The position numbers and the translations under genes were made by a program. The notes under the pieces were generated by a model. That model was not told the origin of the DNA. It searched no databases and saw only the letters and a list, made by a program, of their open reading frames with translations. Below, in pieces: positions 1 through 8,215 of a DNA stretch of 64,000 bases. This stretch comes from Corynebacterium durum. Its GTDB lineage: Bacteria; Actinomycetota; Actinomycetes; Mycobacteriales; Mycobacteriaceae. The stretch is taken from contig NZ_CP047200.1 in the NCBI RefSeq assembly GCF_030408675.1, forward strand, positions 2,542,001-2,606,000, read 5' to 3'. The stretch's first letter is position 1. Each line of letters opens with the position of its first letter.

Positions 1-199
1 GACGGATGCGATCGCCGCCAGTCAGGCCCAACACAATGATGGCGGCCATGGGAGCGAAAAACGGGAGAGGGTGACCGAACAGGTTTTTCGCCACCCAGAA
101 AGCTGCACCAGCAGCAACGCTGACCTGGACGATCCCTAGCCAGGATCGACGAACCCGGAGTAGACCAGCGTAAAGGCTGTTTACAGGGTTTTTCAACAT
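1..199 (-). CDS. FUSC-family membrane protein, N-terminal part only
   Basis: Reading leftward from an ATG at 199, 66 codons stay open to the window edge, so only the N-terminus is seen. A basic start (LKNPVNSLYAGLLRVRRSW) leads into a hydrophobic stretch with FFAPMAAIIVLG followed by GGDRIR, the pattern of the first membrane pair of FUSC / aromatic-acid-exporter-type proteins. Such proteins are inner-membrane exporters or envelope proteins of mostly unknown substrate. It lies directly downstream of the aldolase gene on the same strand, with a GC-rich inverted repeat between them. The family call rests on a short segment and the start codon is a guess. Confidence 0.6.
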   Translation of the reverse strand, partial: MLKNPVNSLYAGLLRVRRSWLGIVQVSVAAGAAFWVAKNLFGHPLPFFAPMAAIIVLGLTGGDRIR

Positions 200-255
200 G
201 GCGCTCTTGGCCCGACTCAACGCGTGAACTCCTTGATGTTCAGCAGGCACACCAA

Positions 256-286
256 CGCCCCGGCTGCCGCTGGCGGCGCTGGGGCG
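256..286. terminator. GC-rich inverted repeat behind fba
   Basis: CGCCCC at 256-261 pairs with GGGGCG at 281-286, with further GC pairing inside. It sits between the aldolase stop and the FUSC-type gene. On the minus strand no T-run follows, so it may be a weak or Rho-assisted terminator, or only an RNA-stabilising hairpin. Confidence 0.35.
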
Positions 287-309
287 AAGCGTGTTTTTAG
301 GTAGATCGA

Positions 310-1344
310 TTACTTCGACAGGGAGCTTCCCACCGAGTGCAGATCCTGGCAGGCTTCCACGATGCGGTCAGCCATGCCCTGCTCGGCTAGCTTCATGTAG
401 GAACGCGGGTCGTATGCCTTCTTGTTGCCGACTTCGCCGTCGACCTTCAGCACACCGTCGTAGTTGGTGAACATGTGGCCCACGATCGGGCGGGTGAACG
501 CGTACTGCGTATCGGTGTCTACGTTCATCTTGATCACGCCGTAGCGCAGGGCCTCTTCGATCTTTTCTTTCTCGGAGCCGGAACCACCGTGGAACACGAA
601 GTCGAAAGGCAGGGCGTCGTCACCCAGGCCAAGCTTTTGGCGGGCAACCTTCTGGCCGTCTAGCAGAACCTCGGGGCGCAGCTTCACGTTGCCGGGCTTG
701 TACACGCCGTGCACGTTGCCAAACGTTGCAGCCAGCAGGTAGCGGCCGTTCTCGCCGGTGCCCAGGGCGTCGATAGTCTTGGCGAAGTCCTCCGGGGAGG
801 TGTACAGGTTGGCACCAGCCTTGGCCTCTACGCCATCTTCCTCGCCGCCGACGACGCCGATCTCTACCTCAAGGATGATGTTGGCAGCGTGTGCCTTGGC
901 CAGCAGTTCCTGGGCGATTTCCAGGTTCTCATCGATCGGCACTGCGGAACCGTCCCACATGTGCGACTGGAAGAGCGGAAGCTCGCCACGATCCACGCGC
1001 TCCTGGGAGATAGCGATCAGGGGGCGGACGTACTCGTCAAGGACTTCCTTCTGGCAGTGGTCGGTGTGCAGTGCAACGTTGATGTTGTAGTGCTTTGCAG
1101 CCTCATGAGCGAAAGCAGCGAGGGCGCAGGCGCCAGCCACCTTGTTCTTAACGGACAGGCCGGAACCAAATTCGGCACCACCAGTGGAGAACTGGATGAT
1201 GCCGTCTGACTCTGCTTCCGCAAAGCCACGCAGTGCGGCGTTAATGGTTTCTGAGGAGGTGCAGTTGATGGCCGGGTAGGCGAAGCCGCCCTTCTTGGCC
1301 TTGTCCAGCATCTCGGCATAGACCTCTGGGGTTGCAATTGGCAT
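310..1344 (-). CDS. fba: Class II fructose-bisphosphate aldolase
   Basis: Cytosolic glycolytic and gluconeogenic enzyme that splits fructose-1,6-bisphosphate into dihydroxyacetone phosphate and glyceraldehyde-3-phosphate using zinc. The 344-residue product has the normal length of the class II long type. Visible family motifs are LHTDHC (zinc/catalytic region, near residue 95), EVEIGVVGGEEDGV (near 160), FGNVHGVY (near 210), VFHGGSGS (near 250) and KMNVDTDTQYAFTR (near 275). The ATG at 1344 follows an AGGAGG ribosome site. It appears to be transcribed alone, with about 250 bases upstream before the next gene. Confidence 0.97.
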   Translation of the reverse strand: MPIATPEVYAEMLDKAKKGGFAYPAINCTSSETINAALRGFAEAESDGIIQFSTGGAEFGSGLSVKNKVAGACALAAFAHEAAKHYNINVALHTDHCQKEVLDEYVRPLIAISQERVDRGELPLFQSHMWDGSAVPIDENLEIAQELLAKAHAANIILEVEIGVVGGEEDGVEAKAGANLYTSPEDFAKTIDALGTGENGRYLLAATFGNVHGVYKPGNVKLRPEVLLDGQKVARQKLGLGDDALPFDFVFHGGSGSEKEKIEEALRYGVIKMNVDTDTQYAFTRPIVGHMFTNYDGVLKVDGEVGNKKAYDPRSYMKLAEQGMADRIVEACQDLHSVGSSLSK

Positions 1345-1540
1345 AGTGTGTTTCCTCCATTAGGTGACACAAGTTGGGCATTCTAGGTTTTAAAGTCCTG
1401 AGGTCGATTATGCCCCTGTTCTGCACTTTGTGCCCGTCTAAAGGGGGAATTTTTAGCGCCGCAATGCCCGATCAAACAAAACAAATACATTCCCACATTA
1501 CGAGCAGGGCGTTGACGTGGCGAAACGCTCAAGAAAACCC

Positions 1541-1566
1541 AAAAAGTGAAATGCAACACCGTTGCA
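1541..1566 (-). terminator. Terminator of the GH76 gene
   Basis: TGCAAC (1552-1557) and GTTGCA (1561-1566) form a short hairpin with a three-base loop. Read on the minus strand it is followed by CACTTTTTGGG, giving a T-run. It lies about 30 bases behind the GH76 stop codon and would close the pyrE-trmH-GH76 transcript. The stem is only six pairs. Confidence 0.5.
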
Positions 1567-1597
1567 CTCGGGCATCGCCACATCACACAGATACCAC

Positions 1598-2827
1598 TCA
1601 ATCACCCCCGTTGCCTGTACTCTTCGCGCCACCATGATCCGAATCCCGCATGGCATCCACCTTCACGGCGGCTTCCAAGAGCATCCAGCCGGATAATTGA
1701 ACAGACAAATCTCGCTCGGGAATGTGGGAACTCATCACTGCGCCCGCGATGGATTGCGCCGCCACCCCCGAGTTCTGCGGCAGCCGGGCATCCTCCGTCC
1801 AATCGGAAGCAAACACCGGCAGTCCATCCACCTCTAGACGGTGGTTCCACACGCTTTCCGCAGAGGCCAGGACGAGGCGCGCGGCAATGTCCCGTGTGGA
1901 ATGGTTCAGTGGGGAATCGTCAGGCAACCGCACCGCCACATCCGCCAAATAACGAGCCAGAATGCCTTTGAACAGCCCCCCATCGCCGCCGCCGGTATTC
2001 CAATCGATCACGCCCTTGGGGGTTGCCATGTCTTTGGCAACGGCGTGCACGAGGTCGCGCAGCCGGGACACGTATTTCATGGCCACTGCGGCCTTTTCGC
2101 CTTCGCTGACGGTGGTAAATCCATGCTGATTCACTATGCCTTCGTATTCCAGTAGGCGTTCCGAAAGTTCCAGGCAGGCCCCCATCATCACGCCCTGGCA
2201 GTAGGGGTGAATATCTTTGACCACCTCGGGACCGTGCATACGCATGCGCACACCGTCCATGACCAGGCCCTGATCATTAATCAGGTTGTCGTAGACCCAA
2301 TCGATCAGCTCCTGGGCCTCCGCAATTCGTCCGTTGCGCGCCAACATAATGGCGGCGGGACCATTAGTGGGCACGTTGTAGAACGTCTCATTGTGCCGCC
2401 ACGGCAGCACACCCGTCAGGCTATCCCTGCCTGCAGAAATGTTGGACTCCAGCGCGCGCAGACCTTTTGGGGGACGAAGTTTGCGCACCCCACCAGCCCG
2501 GGCGGCCGCCAGCGCCAGCCACGCCTTGTCGTCGTAGTAGCGGTTGTGGGTCCAGCCGCGAAGATTGCGCACTCGAATTCCCCGCATGGTGTCCCTGATC
2601 AGTTGCAGGCGCTTGGTGGTGGTGCGTCTCGACGCCGCGTCGACCAGACAATCCAGGTAGTGCGCCTGCCACCAGTAATGCCACTGCACAAACAGTTTGT
2701 CTTTGATGGCCGGTGGCCAACTCACCACAGCCAGGTTGGTCCGTGGAATACCCCACACGCGGCTGGCATGCCGCTCGTTAATGGCGGCTTCAGCAAGGTC
2801 GGCGCGGTGCGCCCATTTTTCTTCCAC
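1598..2827 (-). CDS. Glycoside hydrolase family 76-like protein
   Basis: The product (409 residues from a GTG at 2827) resembles GH76 alpha-1,6-mannanase-type (alpha/alpha)6-barrel proteins. The YYDDKAWLALA segment carries the adjacent Asp pair that is catalytic in GH76, and ETFYNVPTNGPAAIMLARNG plus the repeated WVYDNLINDQGLVMDGV and CQGVMMGACLELSE helices fit the barrel. No signal peptide is seen, so it is predicted to be cytosolic, which is unusual for a mannanase, and the substrate is unknown. The frame stays open upstream, but the GTG has an AGGAGA site six bases before it, ten bases after the methyltransferase stop, so I prefer it. It is probably cotranscribed with trmH and pyrE. Confidence 0.75.
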   Translation of the reverse strand: MEEKWAHRADLAEAAINERHASRVWGIPRTNLAVVSWPPAIKDKLFVQWHYWWQAHYLDCLVDAASRRTTTKRLQLIRDTMRGIRVRNLRGWTHNRYYDDKAWLALAAARAGGVRKLRPPKGLRALESNISAGRDSLTGVLPWRHNETFYNVPTNGPAAIMLARNGRIAEAQELIDWVYDNLINDQGLVMDGVRMRMHGPEVVKDIHPYCQGVMMGACLELSERLLEYEGIVNQHGFTTVSEGEKAAVAMKYVSRLRDLVHAVAKDMATPKGVIDWNTGGGDGGLFKGILARYLADVAVRLPDDSPLNHSTRDIAARLVLASAESVWNHRLEVDGLPVFASDWTEDARLPQNSGVAAQSIAGAVMSSHIPERDLSVQLSGWMLLEAAVKVDAMRDSDHGGAKSTGNGGD

Positions 2828-2837
2828 AGTGTCTCTC

Positions 2838-3503
2838 CTACCAGGCTTGTGAAATATCAGCGTGCTGGCGTATCCACGCATGCATAGCAATACCCGCTGC
2901 CACACCAGCATTAATAGAGCGTGTGGAACCAAACTGCGCAATCGAACACGTCATCAACGCCCCACTGCGCGCCGCCTCCGTCACACCCGGACCCTCCTGC
3001 CCGAACAGCAACAGACAGCGCTCCGGCAGCTCCGCCGTTTCCAGCGGCACAGACCCAGGGGTGTTGTCGATGGCCACAACAGTCAGCCCCTGCTCCTTTG
3101 CCCATTGTAAAAGCGTATCGACGTCCGGGTGGTGAAGGAGGTGCTGGTACCTATCGGTCACCATCGCCCCCCGCCTGTTCCAGCGACGTCTACCTACAAT
3201 GTGTACCGTATTCACTGCGAACGCGTTGGCGGTGCGCACAACCGTGCCAATGTTGGCATCGTGCTCGAAATTCTCAATGGCCACATGCAGATCATGCCGA
3301 CGGGTATCAATATCGGCGACGATGGCATCCCGCGTCCAGTACCGGTAGGCATCCACAACGTTGCGCCTATCGCCTTCGGCGAGCAACGCGGCGTCGAAAC
3401 GCGGATCGGTGGGCAGCGGCTGACCAGGATGTTCTACCTCCCACGGCCCGACACCAACACGGGATTCTCCCCACTCGGTGGGGCCGGGGTGCTGATCAGG
3501 CAA
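2838..3503 (-). CDS. TrmH/SpoU-family RNA 2'-O-methyltransferase
   Basis: A SPOUT-superfamily methyltransferase that should transfer a methyl group from S-adenosylmethionine to a ribose of tRNA or rRNA. Family motifs in order are the NFEHDANIGTVVRTANAF motif 1, LLLFGQEGPGVTEAA motif 2 and SIAQFGSTRSINAGVAAGIAMHAW motif 3, which forms the knotted SAM site. A TTG at 3503 has GGAGG nine bases before it and overlaps the end of pyrE by eight bases; another TTG six bases upstream is possible. This gives about 221 residues, normal for the family. The actual RNA target cannot be read from sequence. Overlap suggests translational coupling with pyrE. Confidence 0.88.
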   Translation of the reverse strand: MPDQHPGPTEWGESRVGVGPWEVEHPGQPLPTDPRFDAALLAEGDRRNVVDAYRYWTRDAIVADIDTRRHDLHVAIENFEHDANIGTVVRTANAFAVNTVHIVGRRRWNRRGAMVTDRYQHLLHHPDVDTLLQWAKEQGLTVVAIDNTPGSVPLETAELPERCLLLFGQEGPGVTEAARSGALMTCSIAQFGSTRSINAGVAAGIAMHAWIRQHADISQAW

Positions 3504-4038
3504 GACCAAGATCCTCCAGGCCCAGGAGGAAACGGTAGTCCAGCCCCTCATCCGCAATGACCTTATCCGCACCCGTGGCGCGGTCCACCACCGTGGCCAC
3601 CCCTACGACCTCCGCACCAGCCTCGCGCAGCGCCGCAACAGCGGTCAGCGGGGAATTACCGGTGGTCGTCGTATCCTCCACCACCAGCACCTTCTTGCCC
3701 ACAATGTCTGGGCCTTCAATACGGCGCTGCATTCCGTGCTTCTTCGCCTCCTTGCGGACCACAAAGGCGTTAATGTCGCGACCATCGGCGTGCATAATCG
3801 CCGTGGCCACCGGGTCCGCCCCCAACGTCAAACCACCCACAGCAACGTAATCCCAGTCGGCTGTCAGCTCTCGCAGCAGCTGGCCAATCAACCGCGACGC
3901 GCGATGATGCAGCGTTGCACGCCGCAAATCCACGTAATAGTCGGCTTCCTTGCCAGACGACAACGTCACACGGCCATGCACCACGGCCAGTTCCTTCACC
4001 AGCTCCGCCAATTCGGCCAGCTGTGCATTATTTACCAT
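3496..4038 (-). CDS. pyrE: Orotate phosphoribosyltransferase
   Basis: Catalyses orotate plus PRPP to orotidine-5'-phosphate in pyrimidine synthesis in the cytosol. The PRPP-binding motif VLVVEDTTTTGNS, the VGGLTLGADPVA loop and FVVRKEAKKHG are conserved. The ATG at 4038 has a GAGGAG site six bases upstream; two preceding TTG codons are less likely. The product is 180 residues, typical for actinobacterial PyrE. The stop codon lies inside the start of the trmH gene, so the two are probably translated together. Confidence 0.96.
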   Translation of the reverse strand: MVNNAQLAELAELVKELAVVHGRVTLSSGKEADYYVDLRRATLHHRASRLIGQLLRELTADWDYVAVGGLTLGADPVATAIMHADGRDINAFVVRKEAKKHGMQRRIEGPDIVGKKVLVVEDTTTTGNSPLTAVAALREAGAEVVGVATVVDRATGADKVIADEGLDYRFLLGLEDLGLA

Positions 4039-4053
4039 CAACAACTCCTCAAA

Positions 4054-5259
4054 CTACAGGGTGGGACCATCGCGCAGTGGATTCGTCCCAAACTCCTCCG
4101 CCAAATCCTCAAAGATACTGGAGGGGCGGCGCTGCTCCCGCACAATACGGGGCGTCTGGGTCGGCTTGTCTTCCGGCTTCTTCTCCCCATCGGCGATGGC
4201 GTCCACTTCATCCACGCCCACCATGCGAGGCTCCACCACGCCGCGCACCTCAGAATGCATCCGACTGGGCATTTCCACCGGCGTATCGGGACGCTGCACC
4301 CGCAAAAACGGTGCTGGCTCCGGCTCTGGGGTGGGGGCTGGCGTCGACTCTGGGGCGCTCTCTGAGGCTGCAGGCATCGGGCGACTCGACCCCAAGCTGT
4401 CAAATGCATCCACCTGCAACGCCGAGGTGCGTGGGGGTAGCATGCGCGCGGCGTCGGCAAGCAACGCCAACGGTTCCGAGGCAGCCTCCCACACCACCGG
4501 GGTGGTGCGGGGAACAAACTGCGCAAGAATCCAGTCCGATTCCATCCATACCTGCGAGACCTCAGCAGGCATGGCGGTCAGGGCGGCCTCCACACGCGCA
4601 TCGATCAGACGCTCCGTGGCACCGACATCATTACTCAAAATGCGGAAACCAGCGGTGGAACGCACGGGAACCAAATCCTCCGCGCCCTGCGGCACGCCGC
4701 GATGCGCCTCCACCACAATGTCCGACGAGGAACCACGGCGAACAGCCATTACCGTCGTGCCGCCAATATCGGCCAAATACATCTCATAATCGCCGACGGT
4801 TCCACTCACCACTTCCCGCACAGGCGCGCCCGAGGCTGCGGTGCCGCGAGCCCACTCATCGTGCAGAAAATCATCACGCTTGGTGTAGCCAAAACCACGA
4901 GACATTGCCCACTGACGACGCTCCCGGCGCGACGACCCCGGCCACTTATCACGCCGACCGGGTGCCTCAGATTCTGACTGTTCTGCATGTTCTTCTTCTG
5001 AGTTAGCGCGATCCGCGATGGTGGCCTTGGTGGTCACCACAGGCTCAGGCTTCGCGTGCTTGCCTTTCGACGGCTTTGCCTTATTCGGCAAGACGATCTG
5101 CCGAGTATCGTCAGAGCGAAGCCCGCCAGCCGGGGCGACTGCCTGTTCGACGGTGCCATTGCTGTCCTTGGCCTGCTGCAACTGGGGGTTCCGACGCGAA
5201 TCAAGAAACCACAAGCCAACAGCGGCTGCTGCTGCTAACGCAGCCAATATAAACCACAC
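4054..5259 (-). CDS. Membrane-anchored protein of unknown function
   Basis: I do not recognise an enzyme here. The 401-residue product starts with one strongly hydrophobic segment (WFILAALAAAAAVGLWF, residues 2-18) followed by a charged, low-complexity linker to about residue 115. A folded domain with alternating strands follows (MYLADIGGTTVMAVRRGSSSDIVVEAHRG and GFRILSNDVGATERLIDARVEAAL), then a Pro/Glu-rich tail ending PLRDGPTL. It is most likely anchored by the N-terminus. Similar anchored proteins next to pyrE are known to me from other corynebacteria, without assigned role. It lies 16 bases before pyrE and 30 bases behind the sulfurtransferase gene, on the same strand. Confidence 0.7.
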   Translation of the reverse strand: MWFILAALAAAAAVGLWFLDSRRNPQLQQAKDSNGTVEQAVAPAGGLRSDDTRQIVLPNKAKPSKGKHAKPEPVVTTKATIADRANSEEEHAEQSESEAPGRRDKWPGSSRRERRQWAMSRGFGYTKRDDFLHDEWARGTAASGAPVREVVSGTVGDYEMYLADIGGTTVMAVRRGSSSDIVVEAHRGVPQGAEDLVPVRSTAGFRILSNDVGATERLIDARVEAALTAMPAEVSQVWMESDWILAQFVPRTTPVVWEAASEPLALLADAARMLPPRTSALQVDAFDSLGSSRPMPAASESAPESTPAPTPEPEPAPFLRVQRPDTPVEMPSRMHSEVRGVVEPRMVGVDEVDAIADGEKKPEDKPTQTPRIVREQRRPSSIFEDLAEEFGTNPLRDGPTL

Positions 5260-5288
5260 GATGCCCTCTCAGAAGAATTCACTGATGT

Positions 5289-6119
5289 CTAATCGCTACG
5301 TTCAACCGGGTTATTTCGGTCGGCACACCACTGCGACCACCCACCCAAATACAAAGCGGCACCCGGAAGACCCGCATGATGCATGGCGGCAATGGCCTGG
5401 GCGGAATGTACCCCAGAACCAGAATAGACAATGACGTTGTTGGGATCTGTCACCCCAACCTTCTCAAACGTGGCGCGGATCTCCTCGGCGGGACGGAAGG
5501 TGTTGTCCGGGTTGAGGATTTCGCGGGTAGGCACACTCACCGCGCCAGGAATATGGCCGGCCTTCAAATCAAGGCGTTCCTTGCGGCCGGCGTAACGGTT
5601 CGCCTCACGAGTATCAATGAGCACCCCATCGAAGTTTTTCACTTCATCAATAGTCGCCACAGGGAGCTGACCAGCAACAACCTCCTGGGCCTGACCACGA
5701 CCCAGGTTCCCCGGGCCGCCGACAATCTGGTACCCGGCGCGCTCCCAGGCGGCGAGGCCACCATCAAGAATGCGCACGCCTTTTACACCCGCCCAGGTGA
5801 GAATCCACCAAGCGCGGGCGGAGAACAGCCCCTTGCCTTGGTCGTAGACGATGATCTCGCGGTCGTCGTGAAGCCCCCAGTGGTTGAACCAACGCTGCAG
5901 TTTATCGGGGTCCGGCAGCGGGTTACGACCAACGGAGCTGCTGGGAGTGCTGGCCAGCGCAGCGGCAGTATCGCAGAACAAGGCGGTGGGGATGTGTTCA
6001 GACTGGAAAAGCTGGAAACCGCCCCCCTCATGGGGCATCCACAACGACGCCAAAATGGTTGTTTTGGCACCGTGGCTGATGCGTTCATTGAGATCTTGTG
6101 GAGAGATGAGGATGCTCAT
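5289..6119 (-). CDS. sseA: SseA-like two-domain sulfurtransferase (rhodanese fold)
   Basis: Two rhodanese domains are visible: residues 1-135 with DREIIVYDQGKGLFSARAWWIL and LDGGLAAWERAGY, and 150-276 with LIDTREANRYAGRKE, AGHIPGAVSVPT and LYLGGWSQWCADR. Family members move sulfane sulfur from thiosulfate or 3-mercaptopyruvate to cyanide or other acceptors through a cysteine in a CGSGVT-type loop. Here that loop reads YSGSGVHSAQ, so the catalytic position (residue 233) is serine. Cysteines remain only at 49 and 265. The length (276) is normal. It may be inactive as a classical sulfurtransferase or use another residue. It lies 30 bases before the anchored protein gene on the same strand. Confidence 0.85.
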   Translation of the reverse strand: MSILISPQDLNERISHGAKTTILASLWMPHEGGGFQLFQSEHIPTALFCDTAAALASTPSSSVGRNPLPDPDKLQRWFNHWGLHDDREIIVYDQGKGLFSARAWWILTWAGVKGVRILDGGLAAWERAGYQIVGGPGNLGRGQAQEVVAGQLPVATIDEVKNFDGVLIDTREANRYAGRKERLDLKAGHIPGAVSVPTREILNPDNTFRPAEEIRATFEKVGVTDPNNVIVYSGSGVHSAQAIAAMHHAGLPGAALYLGGWSQWCADRNNPVERSD

Positions 6120-6613
6120 GTCTGCGATTGTATTGCCTTTCTACCTGGGGGCGCACCGGGTGTGATGCTGGGGTGTGCTTTGCGGGCGTGATTGGGGTTG
6201 TGGTTGGGGATGCGGTTGAGGTACGTGACCAGCCCCATCCGTAGCACACACTCTAAAATTGTAACTGGTGTGAATATTGTAAATTAATGTGACACAAGTT
6301 CGCAATTTATGGTGCGATTGATCGGGAGGGCGGGGGTCCATGATCGCCGAATGCACGATAGGTCCACCGGCAGGTATGGAAATCAGTGTTTTCCTAGCTC
6401 AGCGATGGACTCATCGTGCATCTGCATAGTGTGCTTATGCCCAAGCACGAAAATGGGACGTTTTTGAGCTTGGAGATAGGCATACTTTCATGCAAGCGTT
6501 TGCACTAACGCCGTTCAGTGGCTGTGTGTGCGCCGCGCTCTATCACACTCACGTTTTGAGCAGGTTTTTGTGCAGTGTGGTAGAGCACAGCACCCTTCTA
6601 CGCAAGCCCCCAA
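6120..6613. other. 494-base gap without a convincing gene
   Basis: This holds the upstream region of sseA and the end region of the cys operon. The part around 6245-6300 is AT-rich and could contain the sseA promoter. Short open frames here lack ribosome sites and recognisable protein features. No clear terminator for the cys operon was found. Confidence 0.4.
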
Positions 6614-7531
6614 TCACGCCGTCGCCATCGCTGGCTCACGCTCACCCGCAGTCGGTCCTCCAACCACGCCCCGCCGTGTGGATCGCCACACCCCCACAAC
6701 ACTGAGGGAAAGCCCACCAAAGAGAATCAGAAGACGCATCCCCAGCACGGTCCGATCGCTGAACTCCATAAGCGCCAACACCTTCGGGGAGTTCAGAAAC
6801 ACCAGGCTTGTCCCCACAACACCACCGAGCAGGAACGGGTTCACTCTGCTAACCAGCCATGCGGCCAGCGGGGCAGCAATAACCCCGCCGAGCAGCAGCC
6901 CAGCAACCGCCACTGCGTTAGCCACCAGGTCATGCCACATCCCCAGCGCAAACCCGAGGGTGGCGGCAAGAGTAACAAGGAACTCGGCGGTATTGACCGC
7001 TCCGATAACGCGGCGCGGCTCCGTGCGTCCCAAACTCATCAACGTGGAGGATGTCACAGGACCCCAGCCACCCCCGCCGGAGGCATCAATAAAACCACCA
7101 CATACCCCCAGCACGGCCAGAAACACCGGGTTGTAAGGCTGTTTCATTGGCGGGGGCGCCGACGCACCCCGGGCAAACTTCGCTACAAGCACCACACCCA
7201 GCACACAGAGGATACCGGCGGTGACTGGCGCTGCTACAGCCGTGGACATGTGGCTGAGCAGGGTGGCACCAAGAAACGCACCGGTCGCGCCGGGTACACC
7301 AAGGCGAAGCACCACGCCCCAATCAACGTTGCCAAATTTCCAGTGGGACACTCCCGAGGCGAGGGTGGTACCCAGTTCAGCAGTGTGGACTATCGCGCTC
7401 GCCTGCGCCGGTCCGAGTCCAGCGAGAACAATGAGGACGGTACTGGCGGTCACGCCGAAACCCATGCCGAGGGTTCCGTCGATAAGTTCGGCCGCAGCAC
7501 CCGCCACCGCAATGAGGAGTAGTTTTCTCAT
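6614..7531 (-). CDS. cysZ: TSUP-family transporter, probable sulfate uptake protein CysZ
   Basis: A 305-residue membrane protein of the TauE/SafE (TSUP) family. It shows paired repeats typical of the family, LIDGTLGMGFGVTASTVLIVLAGLGPAQASAIVHTAEL near the start and GGFIDASGGGGWGPVTSSTLM in the second half, with about eight hydrophobic segments. In C. glutamicum the last gene of cysIXHDNYZ is a TSUP protein proposed to import sulfate, and the position here is the same. The ATG at 7531 follows AGGAAAAGC, nine bases behind the cysY stop. Direction of transport and substrate are inferred from context; TSUP members elsewhere export sulfite. Confidence 0.85.
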   Translation of the reverse strand: MRKLLLIAVAGAAAELIDGTLGMGFGVTASTVLIVLAGLGPAQASAIVHTAELGTTLASGVSHWKFGNVDWGVVLRLGVPGATGAFLGATLLSHMSTAVAAPVTAGILCVLGVVLVAKFARGASAPPPMKQPYNPVFLAVLGVCGGFIDASGGGGWGPVTSSTLMSLGRTEPRRVIGAVNTAEFLVTLAATLGFALGMWHDLVANAVAVAGLLLGGVIAAPLAAWLVSRVNPFLLGGVVGTSLVFLNSPKVLALMEFSDRTVLGMRLLILFGGLSLSVVGVWRSTRRGVVGGPTAGEREPAMATA

Positions 7532-7540
7532 GGGCTTTTC

Positions 7541-8215
7541 CTAGGCTGGTACGGTGACGCAGTCGCGGTAGCGCGCTGCGACTATTCCGGCAAGGTCGCT
7601 GCCGAGCGGCGGACTCACAGTCACATGCGACGCGCGTATATCCACTTTGTCTAGAAGCAATCCGGCAGTCACAAACAGCGGAAGAATATGCAGTTTGTTG
7701 CTCTGCGCAGCAACGTCGCCAATGGTGATGCCGCGCGTCGCGGCGACAGCCCACACCCAACGCCCGGTCAGTTCAGCAACGTCATCGGCGAGGTTCACCA
7801 CGCTGCGGTTGGCATCGTCGCAGCTGGTACCCACCGAGTAGAGGGCAATATCGGCATCGGTGGGGGCGTCGCGGCGCACACGCCACGCAAGGAGCTGCGC
7901 CATGTCCTGCCCAACACCCAACCCGTGCGCAAGCGTAAGGTTCAGGCCACTGGCCGCGTGGGCCTCCGCCACTGCGCTGGGCACATCCACCCGACTGTGA
8001 TAAGCGCGTGTGAACAGCAGGGGGACGACCACCGCATGGTGGTGGGTGGCGGCGAGAGCGCAGGTGGCGTCGATAAGCAGCGGTTCGTTGAGGTCAAGGT
8101 AGGCGGCGTGGGCGGGCACCCCCAGCAGATCGCCAGCTGCGGCGGCGAGCGTATCGACGCCCCGTGGCGCATCGCCGTGCCGCGACCCGTGCCCCAGCGT
8201 GATGAGGGCTACCAT
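7541..8215 (-). CDS. cysY: CbiX-type sirohydrochlorin ferrochelatase CysY
   Basis: Chelatase-fold protein expected to insert iron into sirohydrochlorin, giving the siroheme needed by sulfite reductase. ALITLGHGSRHGDAPRG carries the metal-binding His and the general CbiX start. A second repeat, KLHILPLFVTAGLLLDKV, matches the second half-domain, and LFTRAYHSRVDVPSAV supplies the other conserved His. The ATG at 8215 overlaps the cysN stop by seven bases, which points to coupled translation; the frame open further upstream is inside cysN. It has 224 residues. No precorrin-2 oxidase domain is fused. Confidence 0.85.
   Translation of the reverse strand: MVALITLGHGSRHGDAPRGVDTLAAAAGDLLGVPAHAAYLDLNEPLLIDATCALAATHHHAVVVPLLFTRAYHSRVDVPSAVAEAHAASGLNLTLAHGLGVGQDMAQLLAWRVRRDAPTDADIALYSVGTSCDDANRSVVNLADDVAELTGRWVWAVAATRGITIGDVAAQSNKLHILPLFVTAGLLLDKVDIRASHVTVSPPLGSDLAGIVAARYRDCVTVPA

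Noticed and set aside
2828..2941. Longer start of the GH76 gene
   Set aside because: It overlaps the SAM-binding end of the methyltransferase gene; the GTG at 2827 has a proper ribosome site.
6141..6356. 71-codon minus-strand frame upstream of sseA
   Set aside because: Its tail is a simple His/Pro/Gln repeat and there is no ribosome site.
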